The notes: a model not told the origin generated them from the letters alone. A DNA stretch of 64,000 nucleotides from an uncultured Armatimonadota bacterium (GCA_903904815.1 CAIVDU010000022.1:1-64000); one strand, 5' to 3'. Positions 35,002 to 44,383 are shown, counted from the stretch's first letter. Made by a program: numbers and translations.

Positions 35002-36466
35002 CGCGACGGACGCAAAGGGCCGTCCAGCCAAGGGGACGATTCAAGCCGCAACCCTCGATGAAGCTCGTCTTGCGTTGGTCCGCGCGGGTTGGACCGTTTA
35101 CGATGTCCAGCCGGCCGGTTCTCAAGCGAGTGTTCCTTCATCTCCGGCGAACCCTCAAGGCGTCAGTTCAATTCAGCCATCGGTTCGGCCACAAGTACAA
35201 GCAAGTCCGAATCAGATTGTGCTGAATACGCCAACATCCTCGACGCCGAACCTTCAAGCATCGCAACCTGCGACGCGGTCTGCTCCGGCATCACGACCCT
35301 TGGCAAACCCAACTCCCGCCCAAGGAAATCAAAATCCGGCTGCACCGAGAAGCGGCCAAGCCCCCGTGCTGAACACTCAGACCGGGGGATCTTCGCCCAG
35401 ATTCAAGACCAAGCGGGGCACAGACCAAGAGCGGTTCTTCCTGTTTTCTCAATTGGCGGCGGCTTTTCGATCTGGCCTAAATCCGGTAACGACGTTCTCG
35501 GAGGTTGCCAGCAGATCCCGCGGGCACTTCCATGATTCACTCGAAGCGCTTGCGGTGACGGCAACCGAAGGGGGGTCGCTTGCCCGAACGATGGCAAGGT
35601 ATCCGGACTTGTACCCGGAGCACGTGATCGGCCTGACAGAGGCGGGACAACAGGGAGGATTTCTTCCCGATGCCTTCGAACAGATTTCGCTCCAGGCCCA
35701 GTCGGCTCATAAGTTCAAAAAGTGGTTCTTCTGGATTTGGCTCGTGTTCATGAACACGCTCCTGCTGCTGCCGGGTATGTGGTGGACAACCCGCTCACTT
35801 CTTAAAGCTTGGGAGGTCGCCGATGCGCAAGCGGGGGGGGCGGGGGGAATGAACGTCGCGGTGAGCGGATTTTGGCAGACACTCGTATGGCCGATCGGTC
35901 CTGCCTTCCTTCTGTTGTGCTTCTTCTGTTGGGCGACCTATACGTATTTTGGGTCCCGGGTTGCGAAAAGGTTCCGACACCGCGTCGGGCTCCGAGCTCC
36001 CGTGTATGGCAAGCGCGCGCGTCACGAGAACCTCTCGATTTTTTCTTGGGCTCTGGCCCGATTGTCCCACTCAGGACTTCCCCCTTCCCGGGCCTACCGC
36101 CTTGCCGCAGAGACGGCTCCGAACCTGGAGATGCGCGACGAGTTGCTCGACTTGGCAAACCGGCTAAGCGGTGCAGAGAAAATGTCCCAAATCATTGGGG
36201 GGTCTCGATTGTTTCCGGACGAATACGTACCGGTGATCGCAACCGCAGAATACACTGGAGATCTCCCCGGAGCACTACAGCAACTGTCTGAAATGAGCCG
36301 AGATGAATTTCAGACGGCGGAAACTTACGCGAAGATGAGGAGCGGTTGCTGGGGGATGCTCGCATTCGGCGTCGTTGGAGGACTAGCTATGGCGATGTTG
36401 ATGTACACGTGGTACCACGAGTTACCGGAGAAAATTCTGAAGGGGTTCGAATGGCTTCATCGTTGA
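34982..36466 (+). CDS. GspF/PilC-family inner-membrane platform protein (copy 1)
   Basis: A 494-residue type II secretion/type IV pilus platform protein. The N-terminal GspF segment (FFTYNATDAKGRPAKGTIQAATLDEA) is followed by an unusual Pro/Ser/Gln-rich linker of about 100 residues (~46-145). GspF domain 1 (~148-270) contains FFLFSQLAAAFRSGLNP and IGLTEAGQQGGFLPDA. A membrane region with GPAFLLLCFFCWATYTYFG follows, then GspF domain 2 (~345-475) with ATAEYTGDLPGALQQLSEM and a final helix. It overlaps folK and the next gene by 16-20 nt. G-tracts lie at 35833-35847. It would pair with an assembly ATPase not encoded here. Confidence 0.88.
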   Translation: MRFFTYNATDAKGRPAKGTIQAATLDEARLALVRAGWTVYDVQPAGSQASVPSSPANPQGVSSIQPSVRPQVQASPNQIVLNTPTSSTPNLQASQPATRSAPASRPLANPTPAQGNQNPAAPRSGQAPVLNTQTGGSSPRFKTKRGTDQERFFLFSQLAAAFRSGLNPVTTFSEVASRSRGHFHDSLEALAVTATEGGSLARTMARYPDLYPEHVIGLTEAGQQGGFLPDAFEQISLQAQSAHKFKKWFFWIWLVFMNTLLLLPGMWWTTRSLLKAWEVADAQAGGAGGMNVAVSGFWQTLVWPIGPAFLLLCFFCWATYTYFGSRVAKRFRHRVGLRAPVYGKRARHENLSIFSWALARLSHSGLPPSRAYRLAAETAPNLEMRDELLDLANRLSGAEKMSQIIGGSRLFPDEYVPVIATAEYTGDLPGALQQLSEMSRDEFQTAETYAKMRSGCWGMLAFGVVGGLAMAMLMYTWYHELPEKILKGFEWLHR

Positions 36467-37083
36467 CGGTGGTCAGTTATTTGGTCGCAGGGGCAATGAC
36501 AATCTCCTGCGTTAGGAACATCAAAGAAGGATATGTAAAGGAAGACTTCAAGGTCTTTCACGCAGTCGAGAAAAACGAGTGGCTCCGCCTGTCCGTGGTT
36601 TGCCCGCTCCTTATTGGCGCACTCTTTGCCGCCCTGTACGGAATGTACGACTATGTGGGCGGAGCAGCGGCGAAGGTTCTTCAGTTCTCATGGCTGACCC
36701 TCTTGTCAACGCCGGAGGAAAAGGTCCATGGCACAAACTTGATCGTTGCGGCTGGCTCTTCAATTCCGTATTTTGGGGTGATTTTCCTCGGCCTCCTCTT
36801 CCTAAATCTTCCTGGAATGGCACGTGCCGAGGAGGAAATGTTCCGTGAGGGAACCAAGAGCTGGAAAGATGGAGTCCCCCGCAGCTTGGCGTTTGGACTG
36901 ATGCACTGTATCGTCGGTGTTCCTGTTGCGGCGGGCCTCGCGCTCATGATTCCGGGGCTATGGTTCACGCGAGAGTATTTTCAAGGTGGGGTTGACCGCT
37001 CAACTCGGGTGCATGCGTTCTACAACATGATCATGATCCCGATCCTCGCCTACTTTATCATTTCCACGACCCTCCATAAATAG
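36451..37083 (+). CDS. CPBP-like (type II CAAX protease/Abi) membrane protein
   Basis: The 210-residue polytopic protein has about five hydrophobic helices. Three short motifs match the CPBP intramembrane glutamic protease pattern: EEEMFR at 127-132 (EExxxR), FGLMH at 148-152 (FxxxH) and HAFYN at 188-192 (HxxxN). The spacing between the first two is shorter than in typical members, so this is a probable but divergent assignment. ATG 36451 follows AAGGGG with 5 nt spacing and overlaps GspF-1; the second GspF gene starts 10 nt after its end. This placement suggests work on pilus or secretion components. Confidence 0.6.
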   Translation: MASSLTVVSYLVAGAMTISCVRNIKEGYVKEDFKVFHAVEKNEWLRLSVVCPLLIGALFAALYGMYDYVGGAAAKVLQFSWLTLLSTPEEKVHGTNLIVAAGSSIPYFGVIFLGLLFLNLPGMARAEEEMFREGTKSWKDGVPRSLAFGLMHCIVGVPVAAGLALMIPGLWFTREYFQGGVDRSTRVHAFYNMIMIPILAYFIISTTLHK

Positions 37084-37093
37084 ACGCAATACG

Positions 37094-38470
37094 ATGCCGA
37101 CCTTTGATTACCAAGCGCAAACCCCTTCCGGAGAAATTGTTAGCGGCGTTGTGTTCGGCACAAGTCTTGATCATGCCGCACGGGACCTGGCCGCTCAAGG
37201 GATGCAGGTCACCCGAATCGGTCTGTCCGTAAATCCAAACGATCCCCTTTCGGGGGTACCAGCTGGCCGACCACTGAGTGGCGCCCAAGTAGCACAACCC
37301 CGGATTCAGCCGTCTGCTCCGGCAATGCCGGGACAGTCGCTGGGAGTAGAAAATCGTTCGTCAGAGAATGTGCCGCCTCAATCTTCTGCGAGCCGCGTCG
37401 CAGGGCCCTCGACGGAAGAGCGATCGTACGCCGAGACGGCAGTTTGGGGACCGCTGGTGGGGCAGGTTCCCCTGGCGAAGCTGTTCTTCTTTTTCAAACA
37501 GCTCGCCACCCTTTTGAAATCGGGCGTGCCGATCGTGCAGTCTCTGGACACGCTCGCGGGGCAAGCGAGACATCCTAAGCTAGAGTCAATTATTCGGGAA
37601 CTCAAGGGCCATGTTGAGGCGGGCAGGCCCATGACGGCAGGGATGCAAAGGTATCCAGAAGTCTTCACCCCGATCATGGTAAGCCTCACGCGGGCTGGTG
37701 AAGAAGGAGGCTTTCTCGATAATTCTCTTTCCCAGATTGCGGTCTACCTCGAGAAAGAAATTGCCCTTCGGAATCTGTACAAGCGTCTCACCATTTGGCC
37801 AAAGATCGAAGTCGGCGTTTCAGTGGTCGTCGTCATCGGGGCGAACCTGATCATCGATCAGATTAAGCCGGATGCCCGTCACCTCAGCTCACCTCTTACG
37901 ACTGCATCCACGTGGATCTGGCTTGGGCCGCTGATCGTAGCCCTATTCCTATTCTTCAAAGTTGGTCTGGCGAATCCTCGGATCAAGTACAACTGGGACA
38001 CGATTGGCGCGAATCTGCCCGGTATCGGCAAGATGCTGCGCGAGTTATCGACGGCGAAATTCGGACGGGCGTTTGGCGCCTTGTACAAAGGTGGCGTGCC
38101 ACTTCAGAAGGCGATGCAGATGTCTGCCGACGCGTGCGGAAACGAGTTTCTGCGAGCGAAGATCTACCCGGCGGCTCGCAAGCTGGAGGACGGAGCGGGC
38201 ATCGCGGCAACCTTCACAGAAACCGGCGCCTTTTCCCCGATCGTCCTCGACATGGTGTCCACCGGCGAGCGAACCGGAAACATGGAGGAGATGCTCGAGA
38301 AGATGGCTGACTTCTATGAAGATGAGGCCACCACCAAGTCAACTCAGGTTGCAACCTGGATCGGAGTGATTTTAGCGCTGTGCGTCTGTATCTATGTCGG
38401 CTATATTGTGGTCACGTTTTACACTGGGATCGGGCAAGACACCCAGCATATGATCAACGACGCAGGTTAG
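37094..38470 (+). CDS. GspF/PilC-family inner-membrane platform protein (copy 2)
   Basis: A 458-residue paralogue of copy 1, with closer agreement to canonical PilC. It has the N-terminal segment TFDYQAQTPSGEIVSGVVFG, a Pro/Ser-rich linker (~47-115), GspF domain 1 (~128-250; FFFFKQLATLLKSGVPIVQSL, LTRAGEEGGFLDNSL) and GspF domain 2 (~325-450; FGRAFGALYKGGVPLQKAM, MVSTGERTGNMEEMLEKMADFYE). The usual C-terminal helix closes the protein. The two copies may form a mixed platform or serve different pilins. Confidence 0.92.
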   Translation: MPTFDYQAQTPSGEIVSGVVFGTSLDHAARDLAAQGMQVTRIGLSVNPNDPLSGVPAGRPLSGAQVAQPRIQPSAPAMPGQSLGVENRSSENVPPQSSASRVAGPSTEERSYAETAVWGPLVGQVPLAKLFFFFKQLATLLKSGVPIVQSLDTLAGQARHPKLESIIRELKGHVEAGRPMTAGMQRYPEVFTPIMVSLTRAGEEGGFLDNSLSQIAVYLEKEIALRNLYKRLTIWPKIEVGVSVVVVIGANLIIDQIKPDARHLSSPLTTASTWIWLGPLIVALFLFFKVGLANPRIKYNWDTIGANLPGIGKMLRELSTAKFGRAFGALYKGGVPLQKAMQMSADACGNEFLRAKIYPAARKLEDGAGIAATFTETGAFSPIVLDMVSTGERTGNMEEMLEKMADFYEDEATTKSTQVATWIGVILALCVCIYVGYIVVTFYTGIGQDTQHMINDAG

Positions 38471-38476
38471 ACACGA

Positions 38477-39652
38477 TTGTCGAAGACGCACTACGAAGTC
38501 TTGGGAGTGCTCCAGAGCGCAAACGCGGATGAGATTCGATCCGCGTACCGAAAGCTCGTGCTTCAGCACCACCCCGACCGGTCAAGCGATCCCGCTTCGA
38601 AGTCGATCTTCCTCTCGGTTACCGAGTCTTATGAGATTCTCTCGGACCCAGAAGAGCGGAAGCGCTACGATCTGAAACTGAGCCAGCAATCGACCCGACC
38701 GAGTGCGACCCGCCCAGCGGCTCCTCGTGCTCAGGCGGAACCGCGTCCGCCGCAGGCAACGAGGAACTCTCCTCCCAACAGCAGCGCGCGTCAGCAGACG
38801 CAAACGACGGGAAGAGGAGGAGGCGATCCGGGCAAAGTATCGCGTCCGAGTCCCACGGAGCCCTCCATCGCCGAAGAGATCCAGCGCCTTACCAAGCTGT
38901 ATCAGAGTGGACGTCAAGCGGAGGCAGAGTTAAAGGCGCGGACGATTCTCAAACGAGACGCAAGACAGCCAATGCCTTACGCGGTTCTCGGCGATATTGC
39001 GCGAGGTCGGGGCAATGTCAACGAGGCGGCAAAGATGTATGCCTATGCGATGCAGATGGACCCCCGGAACTCGCTTTATGAGCGACGATACAACGAGGTT
39101 CTGACTCGCTCCCAGGTCGTTTCGGATCACAAGCGGACTCGGTTGGAGCCGGACGACAAGAAGGTCCTGTTCCCCATGATCGGTGGCGCAATTGTGATTG
39201 TGACCGCCATCTACTTGGGACTGAGCACTGAGCCTTCCATCTTTGGCTGGTTACCTCCCATTTCGAGCTGGACCGTCAGCACCTTGGTCAGCATGTTTGT
39301 TGGGGGAGTGACGGTGGGGGTCTCGTTAGCTCTTGGGAATCTGGTAGATCGCTATGGCGAAGTCTCTACCACCTCTACCGGGAGATTTTCTCCGGCAGTG
39401 GCTTTGGGATGCGTCTCGGGGGTGCAGTTCTGGTTTGCGGCCGTGCTGTATGCCGCCATGGGACTCGCTCAGAAGACGTGGAACTTCTCCACTTCACGGC
39501 TTGTGGTCGGCGTTGCGACGGCAACGACGGCCATGGCAATCGCGGCGTGCCTCAACGTGAGTGTCAATCCGGTCCAGGTTTTCTTCTGGGGCGGAAACAT
39601 TGTTTACTGCGGCGCGATATGCGGTTGGATCGTTGCCGACGCCTTCCGGTGA
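38477..39652 (+). CDS. J-domain protein with TPR-like middle and C-terminal membrane region
   Basis: The 391-residue protein begins with a J domain (~4-68) with HPD at 32-34. A Pro/Gln/Arg-rich low-complexity linker (~72-130) follows, then a TPR-like helical part (~133-205; LYQSGRQAEAELKARTILKRD, YAVLGDIARGRGNVNEAAKM), and four or five hydrophobic helices (~228-390). It would bring DnaK to the cytoplasmic face of the membrane. Start is TTG 38477, 7 nt after the GspF-2 stop, so it is co-transcribed with the platform genes. It may assist assembly or folding of the machine. Confidence 0.85.
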   Translation: MSKTHYEVLGVLQSANADEIRSAYRKLVLQHHPDRSSDPASKSIFLSVTESYEILSDPEERKRYDLKLSQQSTRPSATRPAAPRAQAEPRPPQATRNSPPNSSARQQTQTTGRGGGDPGKVSRPSPTEPSIAEEIQRLTKLYQSGRQAEAELKARTILKRDARQPMPYAVLGDIARGRGNVNEAAKMYAYAMQMDPRNSLYERRYNEVLTRSQVVSDHKRTRLEPDDKKVLFPMIGGAIVIVTAIYLGLSTEPSIFGWLPPISSWTVSTLVSMFVGGVTVGVSLALGNLVDRYGEVSTTSTGRFSPAVALGCVSGVQFWFAAVLYAAMGLAQKTWNFSTSRLVVGVATATTAMAIAACLNVSVNPVQVFFWGGNIVYCGAICGWIVADAFR

Positions 39653-39684
39653 CGTAGAGGCCTCAAATCAGCCACTATAAAGAA

Positions 39685-40212
39685 ATGTCAGACACTGCTC
39701 CGGTTGGCGGCGAAGAAGTCGCTATTCTCCATACGAATCTTGGCGATATCGTGGTCGGATTCTTCCCAGACAAGGCTCCGAAGCACGTTGCGGCGTTCAA
39801 GAAGTTGGTTACCGAAGGGTTTTACGACGGAACGAAGTTTCATCGTGTCATTCCTGGCTTCATGATCCAAGGCGGCGACCCGAATTCGAAGTCGGACGAC
39901 CGAAGTCTTCACGGCACGGGTGGCCCTTCTTACCGTTTGCCTGCAGAATTCAACGACATTCCCCACGAGCGCGGAATTTTGAGTGCGGCACGAACAAGCG
40001 ACCCAAATTCCGCGGGATCGCAGTTTTTCCTAATGGTGAAAAAGTCTCCGCACCTTGATCGTCAGTACTCCGTATTCGGACAGGTGCTTGATGGAATGGA
40101 CGTTGTCGACAAGATCGTGGCGTTGCCGCGAGACTCTCGAGACAATCCTCTGAAGGAGAACCCTGCGATCATTGAGAGCGCAACGCTCGAAACGCGAGTC
40201 ATTGAATCATGA
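39685..40212 (+). CDS. Cyclophilin-type peptidyl-prolyl cis-trans isomerase (cytoplasmic)
   Basis: A 175-residue cyclophilin. The motifs are LHTNLGDIVVGFFPDKAPKH, FHRVIPGFMIQGGDPN (active-site Arg, Phe and Gln), GILSAARTSDPNSAGSQFFLM and YSVFGQVLDGMDVVDKI. No signal peptide is present, so it acts in the cytoplasm. Its stop overlaps the start of a second, exported cyclophilin; the two are closely similar in the catalytic core and look like a tandem duplication. Confidence 0.93.
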   Translation: MSDTAPVGGEEVAILHTNLGDIVVGFFPDKAPKHVAAFKKLVTEGFYDGTKFHRVIPGFMIQGGDPNSKSDDRSLHGTGGPSYRLPAEFNDIPHERGILSAARTSDPNSAGSQFFLMVKKSPHLDRQYSVFGQVLDGMDVVDKIVALPRDSRDNPLKENPAIIESATLETRVIES

Positions 40213-41003
40213 GAAAATCACACAAAGTTCTGATCACGCTTTTGCTTGGCACAGTGGCCTTGGCGGCTGCGCTCGGTTGCGGCGATTCCAAAGATCCATC
40301 GGCTGCGGCAAACACCACGCCAGTATCATCCACCGTTACCAGTTCGACGGTAACTGAAACGCCTAAGGCAGACGGCGCAAATGCCTCGGCGACGGATGCG
40401 AGCGCAAAAACTGGAACTGCCTCGGCTGCTCCTGAAGCAGCTCCTCCCGCTCCATCTGAAAAAGTGGACCCGCAGGATCTACCGAAAGACGGTGAAAAGG
40501 TCGCAGTGATCGACACCAATCTCGGACAGATAGTCTTCAAGTTCCTGTCGAAAAAGGCCCCCAACACGGTCGATAACTTCAAGAAGCTGGCTGGAAAGAA
40601 GTTTTACGACGGAACAAAGTTCCATCGGGTCATTCCTGGTTTCATGATTCAGGGTGGAGACCCGAACACCAAGCCGGGTGGCGAAGCCAACGGCCCGGCA
40701 GGAACCGGCGGTCCGGGCTACAGCATCAAGGCGGAGTTTAACGACACCCATCACGGTCCTGGAATCGTCAGCATGGCTCGATCGCAAGATCCAGACAGCG
40801 CAGGAAGCCAGTTCTTCATCTGCGTCGGAGACGCCGGCTTCCTGGACAACCAGTACACAGCGTTTGGAAAGGTTGTGAAGGGAATGGACGTCGTCAACAA
40901 GATCGTTCAGCTCCCTCGTGGCGAGTCCCAGCAGGATATGCCCAACGCGGGTCACGAAGCGATCATGAAGTCAGTTCGAATCGAAACCTGGCCGCTCAAG
41001 TAA
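40209..41003 (+). CDS. Cyclophilin-type peptidyl-prolyl isomerase, lipoprotein form
   Basis: A 264-residue protein with a lipoprotein signal (LLLGTVALAAALGCGDS; lipobox AALGC). An Ala/Ser/Thr-rich spacer (~30-90) follows, then a cyclophilin domain with FHRVIPGFMIQGGDPNTKPG, MARSQDPDSAGSQFFICVG and YTAFGKVVKGMDVVNKI. It is probably anchored outside the cytoplasm and assists folding of exported proteins. ATGA overlap with the previous gene indicates coupling. A strong terminator follows at 41022-41054. Confidence 0.93.
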   Translation: MRKSHKVLITLLLGTVALAAALGCGDSKDPSAAANTTPVSSTVTSSTVTETPKADGANASATDASAKTGTASAAPEAAPPAPSEKVDPQDLPKDGEKVAVIDTNLGQIVFKFLSKKAPNTVDNFKKLAGKKFYDGTKFHRVIPGFMIQGGDPNTKPGGEANGPAGTGGPGYSIKAEFNDTHHGPGIVSMARSQDPDSAGSQFFICVGDAGFLDNQYTAFGKVVKGMDVVNKIVQLPRGESQQDMPNAGHEAIMKSVRIETWPLK

Positions 41004-41021
41004 GCCTAATCGGGAATCTTT

Positions 41022-41054
41022 GGGTCGTGGGGACGCTGTTCCCACGACCCTTTT
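41022..41054. terminator. Bidirectional terminator between convergent genes
   Basis: GGGTCGTGGG (41022-41031) pairs perfectly with CCCACGACCC (41041-41050) around a 9-nt loop, followed by TTTT. It serves the cyclophilin pair and probably the minus-strand gene ending at 41055. Confidence 0.88.
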
Positions 41055-41981
41055 CTATGCCTCGATATGCATTTCGTCGAAAGGGGCAACCTTCTGGAGA
41101 GCCTCGGTAAGAACATCGGTCGAGTCGATAAGATCATCAATGTCGGCGATAACCTGCTCTGGTGAGCGCGCTCGGATTTCGTCGTTAATCAAGCCAAACG
41201 TATCCTCAATGAGGCGCACCTGGTGGCTGAGGTTCGTCATGATATCGCCGATCCTGACCACATAAACTTTTCGCCTGAGGAGGATATCTTTCCGCTTTCG
41301 AAGAACCGTCTGGTTGTGGAGGTTCTCGTCCTCCAACATCATTTTGTCGATGGCCTCGGTTTCCCCATCGTAAGCGAGTTGGATCGTGCTCACAGCAGAC
41401 CGTGTCCAGCCGTCTGACTCGATTTCACGGCGCGATTCGGCCCTTCGAACCGGCTTTGGCGACGTTCCTGACGATCCGCTGTTTAGTGCGTCGGCTTCCT
41501 GGCGAACGGAGATCAAGTAGTTGCGAAATTCGACGTCCTTGCTCGCGAACAACAAAAACTTTTCCATCAGATAGTCGAGTTTCCGAAGGATGGCTCGATA
41601 CCACCGCGATTGATCGCCTGGTTGGACTCGAATCTGGCCCCTGGCCGCTTCGAGTCTTCCGAATCGAGAGCGGACGTCGTCGCTCAGTTGCGGGAACAGC
41701 GAGCCTTTCATCTTCTCGCGCTTGGCCGCAGCGACTACTTCGTAGCGAGCGTCCAGACGGTCGCCGTACCAAGTCGACTTAGGAATCACCAAAAGATAGC
41801 CACACTCGAGAACAACACCGCCCAGAGCGATGTAGGGGTTAAGGGCGGCCAAGGATAGCGCAAAGACACTCGATAGACCGATCAGGTTAAAGTCTTCGAG
41901 AGCGGCTTGCTTGATTCTTCTCGGCGACCGTTCTGGACTTTTCGGTGTCTTCGGTTCTGGATCGGGAACTGGCTCACTCAT
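41055..41981 (-). CDS. Hypothetical membrane-associated protein
   Basis: A 308-residue protein with a charged Pro-rich N-terminus and one or two hydrophobic helices at ~33-66 (LIGLSSVFALSLAALNPYIALGG is the core). A long charged, mostly helical cytoplasmic region follows with likely coiled-coil segments (MLEDENLHNQTVLRKRKDIL, DIMTNLSHQVRLIEDTFGLI). I do not recognise a family. TTG 41984 directly precedes ATG 41981. It is divergent from lepA, with 173 nt between them. Confidence 0.7.
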   Translation of the reverse strand: MSEPVPDPEPKTPKSPERSPRRIKQAALEDFNLIGLSSVFALSLAALNPYIALGGVVLECGYLLVIPKSTWYGDRLDARYEVVAAAKREKMKGSLFPQLSDDVRSRFGRLEAARGQIRVQPGDQSRWYRAILRKLDYLMEKFLLFASKDVEFRNYLISVRQEADALNSGSSGTSPKPVRRAESRREIESDGWTRSAVSTIQLAYDGETEAIDKMMLEDENLHNQTVLRKRKDILLRRKVYVVRIGDIMTNLSHQVRLIEDTFGLINDEIRARSPEQVIADIDDLIDSTDVLTEALQKVAPFDEMHIEA

Positions 41982-42154
41982 CAATCTAGAAACGTTTTAC
42001 TCCGTTTAGGACAATCCAGACGCTGATAGACCGGTGATCCTGGGTCCCATCGCGATATTGAGGGATGTTCTCGAGCTTGTTACAGGGCAACCTGGATACT
42101 CGGTCGGAAGCCATTGACCGCAGACGGTAAACTATATTCAGGTCTCCCCTCTAC

Positions 42155-43951
42155 ATGAATCAGGCGCACATCCGTAACTTCTGCATCATTGCCCACATCG
42201 ATCACGGCAAGAGCACCCTTGCGGACAGGCTGATCGAGCGCTGTGGCGCGATCCGAGGCACTGCCCAAGAGCAGATGCTCGACTCGATGGACATCGAGCG
42301 AGAGCGTGGCATTACGATTAAAATGGCGGCCGTCCGGCTGCTATACACGGCAAAGAATGGCGAGACCTACCAACTAAATCTCATCGACACGCCGGGGCAT
42401 GTCGATTTCACCTATGAGGTTTCGCGGGCATTGTTCGCCTGCGAAGGCGCTTTGCTGGTCGTGGACGCTAGTCAAGGGGTCGAGGCCCAGACCATTGCCA
42501 ACGCCGGTTTGGCGATGAATCAAAATCTAGAGATCGTTCCGGTAATCAACAAGATCGACCTGCCTCACGCCGACGTCGAAAGAGCGCGGGAAGAGATCGA
42601 AAGCGCGGTTGCGATCGACGCCAGCGACGCCATCCCCTGCTCAGCCAAGGCGGGAATTGGCATCGATGAAATTCTCGAAGCCATCGTCCATCGGATCCCG
42701 GCTCCTGGGGGAGACAAGGACGCCCCTCTGCGCGCGCTGATCTACGACTCGCACTTCGATGCCTACCAGGGCGCGGTGGCCTACATTCGAGTCAAAGACG
42801 GCAGCCTCAAGAAAGGCGACCGCATCATGATGATGGCCACGGGATCGGTTTTTGTGGTGGACTCGACTGGACACTTTGGCCCCGGACTCACGGTCAATCA
42901 AGGACTCCAGACAGGAGAGGTTGGCTTCGTGACCGCGGCAATGAAGTCGATCGGAGACGCAAGTGTCGGCGACACGGTTACCAGCGCGCTAAATTCGGCG
43001 ACTCAGGCTCTTCCCGGTTACCGAAAAGCTTTAAGCATGGTCTTCTGCGGCCTCTACCCCTCCGACGGGGACCAGTACGAAGACCTTCGCGACGCCATTG
43101 ACAAGCTGAAGCTGAACGATGCATCACTCGATTTCGAGCCGGACACCTCGGCTGCGCTGGGGTTTGGCTTCCGATGCGGATTCCTTGGCCTCCTTCACAT
43201 GGAAATTGCGAGAGAACGGCTTGAGCGAGAGTTCGGACTAGACCTCATCCTCACTGCGCCCTCGGTGGACTATCGGGTCACGATGAAGAACGAGGAGATC
43301 GTTCATATCAAAAACCCGGCGGACTTCCCGGATCCCAACATGATCCTGGGGGTCGAGGAACCCATCGTGAAGGCAACGATCATGGTCCCCAACGAATACG
43401 TTGGCGCGGTCATGACCTTATGTCAGGAGCGAAGAGGTATCTACGAGAAGACCGAATATCCGACGCCTCAGCGCGTAATCTTGTATTACACGCTGCCACT
43501 CGGAGAAATCCTGCTCGACTTTTTTGACAAGCTCAAGTCCTCGACTAGAGGGTACGCCAGCTTCGATTACGACCTTGCCGGCTATCAACCTTCTACCTTG
43601 GTAAAAGTCGACATTCTGCTGAATGGTGACCCCGTTGACGCTCTCAGCTTCATCGTCCACAAGGAATTTAGCTACAACCGAGGCAAGGCGATTGTTGAGC
43701 GCTTGAAAGAGGTCGTCCCTCGTCAGCAGTACGAGGTTCGAGTGCAGGCAGCGATTGGCGCGAAGGTAATCGCGGCCGACACCATCAAGCCATTCCGGAA
43801 GAACGTCATTGCCAAATGCTATGGCGGCGACATTTCGCGAAAACGAAAGCTCCTTGAGAAACAGAAGGAAGGCAAGAAGCGGATGAAGCAGATTGGTTCG
43901 ATCGAACTTCCGCAGGAAGCATTCCTGAGCGTTCTCAAGGTTGCGGAGTAA
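42155..43951 (+). CDS. lepA: Elongation factor 4 (LepA)
   Basis: A 598-residue translational GTPase of normal LepA length. G1 [10 protein letters not shown]2 GITIKM, G3 [16 protein letters not shown] and G4 NKIDLPHAD are present. The LepA-specific C-terminal domain is recognisable by [26 protein letters not shown] (read in two parts). It back-translocates or remodels stalled ribosomes. A TATATT hexamer lies at 42133-42138 with a short leader before the ATG. Confidence 0.97.
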   Translation: MNQAHIRNFCIIAHIDHGKSTLADRLIERCGAIRGTAQEQMLDSMDIERERGITIKMAAVRLLYTAKNGETYQLNLIDTPGHVDFTYEVSRALFACEGALLVVDASQGVEAQTIANAGLAMNQNLEIVPVINKIDLPHADVERAREEIESAVAIDASDAIPCSAKAGIGIDEILEAIVHRIPAPGGDKDAPLRALIYDSHFDAYQGAVAYIRVKDGSLKKGDRIMMMATGSVFVVDSTGHFGPGLTVNQGLQTGEVGFVTAAMKSIGDASVGDTVTSALNSATQALPGYRKALSMVFCGLYPSDGDQYEDLRDAIDKLKLNDASLDFEPDTSAALGFGFRCGFLGLLHMEIARERLEREFGLDLILTAPSVDYRVTMKNEEIVHIKNPADFPDPNMILGVEEPIVKATIMVPNEYVGAVMTLCQERRGIYEKTEYPTPQRVILYYTLPLGEILLDFFDKLKSSTRGYASFDYDLAGYQPSTLVKVDILLNGDPVDALSFIVHKEFSYNRGKAIVERLKEVVPRQQYEVRVQAAIGAKVIAADTIKPFRKNVIAKCYGGDISRKRKLLEKQKEGKKRMKQIGSIELPQEAFLSVLKVAE

Positions 43952-43954
43952 CCC

Positions 43955-44365
43955 TCACACGCTCGTGGCGTCCTGGAGTCGATCCCGCCAATTCTCGAGG
44001 AAGTTCGAAACTTCGGTGTAGTGACATCGTACTTCGACCACGCGGTCATTTGAGCCGAACCGCATCATTTCTGCGGCGAGCAAGCCGCTTACACTCTTGT
44101 ACACCAGAACGATGCTGTTGACGCCGGGCGCCGTCGTAATGGGAGTGAACTTGAGATCGGGATAACGAACCAGAGCTCGGGCGAAATAATGCCTCAGCTC
44201 TGCTCTCCCACGCATCTCGCCGTCGGGCTCGCCAACAAGGTGCTTGACGAATGGCGATATGAACACGACGTCTTCAGCATAGTGCTCAAGAATCGCATCC
44301 AAGTTGTGGCTGTTCCAAGCCGCGTACCATGCTTCAGCGAAAAGCTGAAGTCTCTCGTCAGTCAT
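43955..44365 (-). CDS. SnoaL/NTF2-like protein
   Basis: A 136-residue NTF2-fold protein with the SnoaL-like pattern AEAWYAAWNSHNLDAILEHYAEDVVFISP, GRAELRHYFARAL and terminal strands. Such proteins are small enzymes or binding domains of varied function; the substrate is not predictable. ATG 44365 is chosen. A TTG at 44371 stands exactly 6 nt after TATACT, so the message may begin at that codon. It converges on lepA, 3 nt apart. Confidence 0.82.
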   Translation of the reverse strand: MTDERLQLFAEAWYAAWNSHNLDAILEHYAEDVVFISPFVKHLVGEPDGEMRGRAELRHYFARALVRYPDLKFTPITTAPGVNSIVLVYKSVSGLLAAEMMRFGSNDRVVEVRCHYTEVSNFLENWRDRLQDATSV

Positions 44366-44377
44366 GCTCAATGAGTG

Positions 44378-44383
44378 AGTATA
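44378..44383 (-). promoter_or_regulatory. -10-like TATACT close to the start codon
   Basis: The reverse strand reads TATACT-CACTCA-TTG, with an in-frame ATG 6 nt further. The leader would be absent or about 6 nt. Confidence 0.45.
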
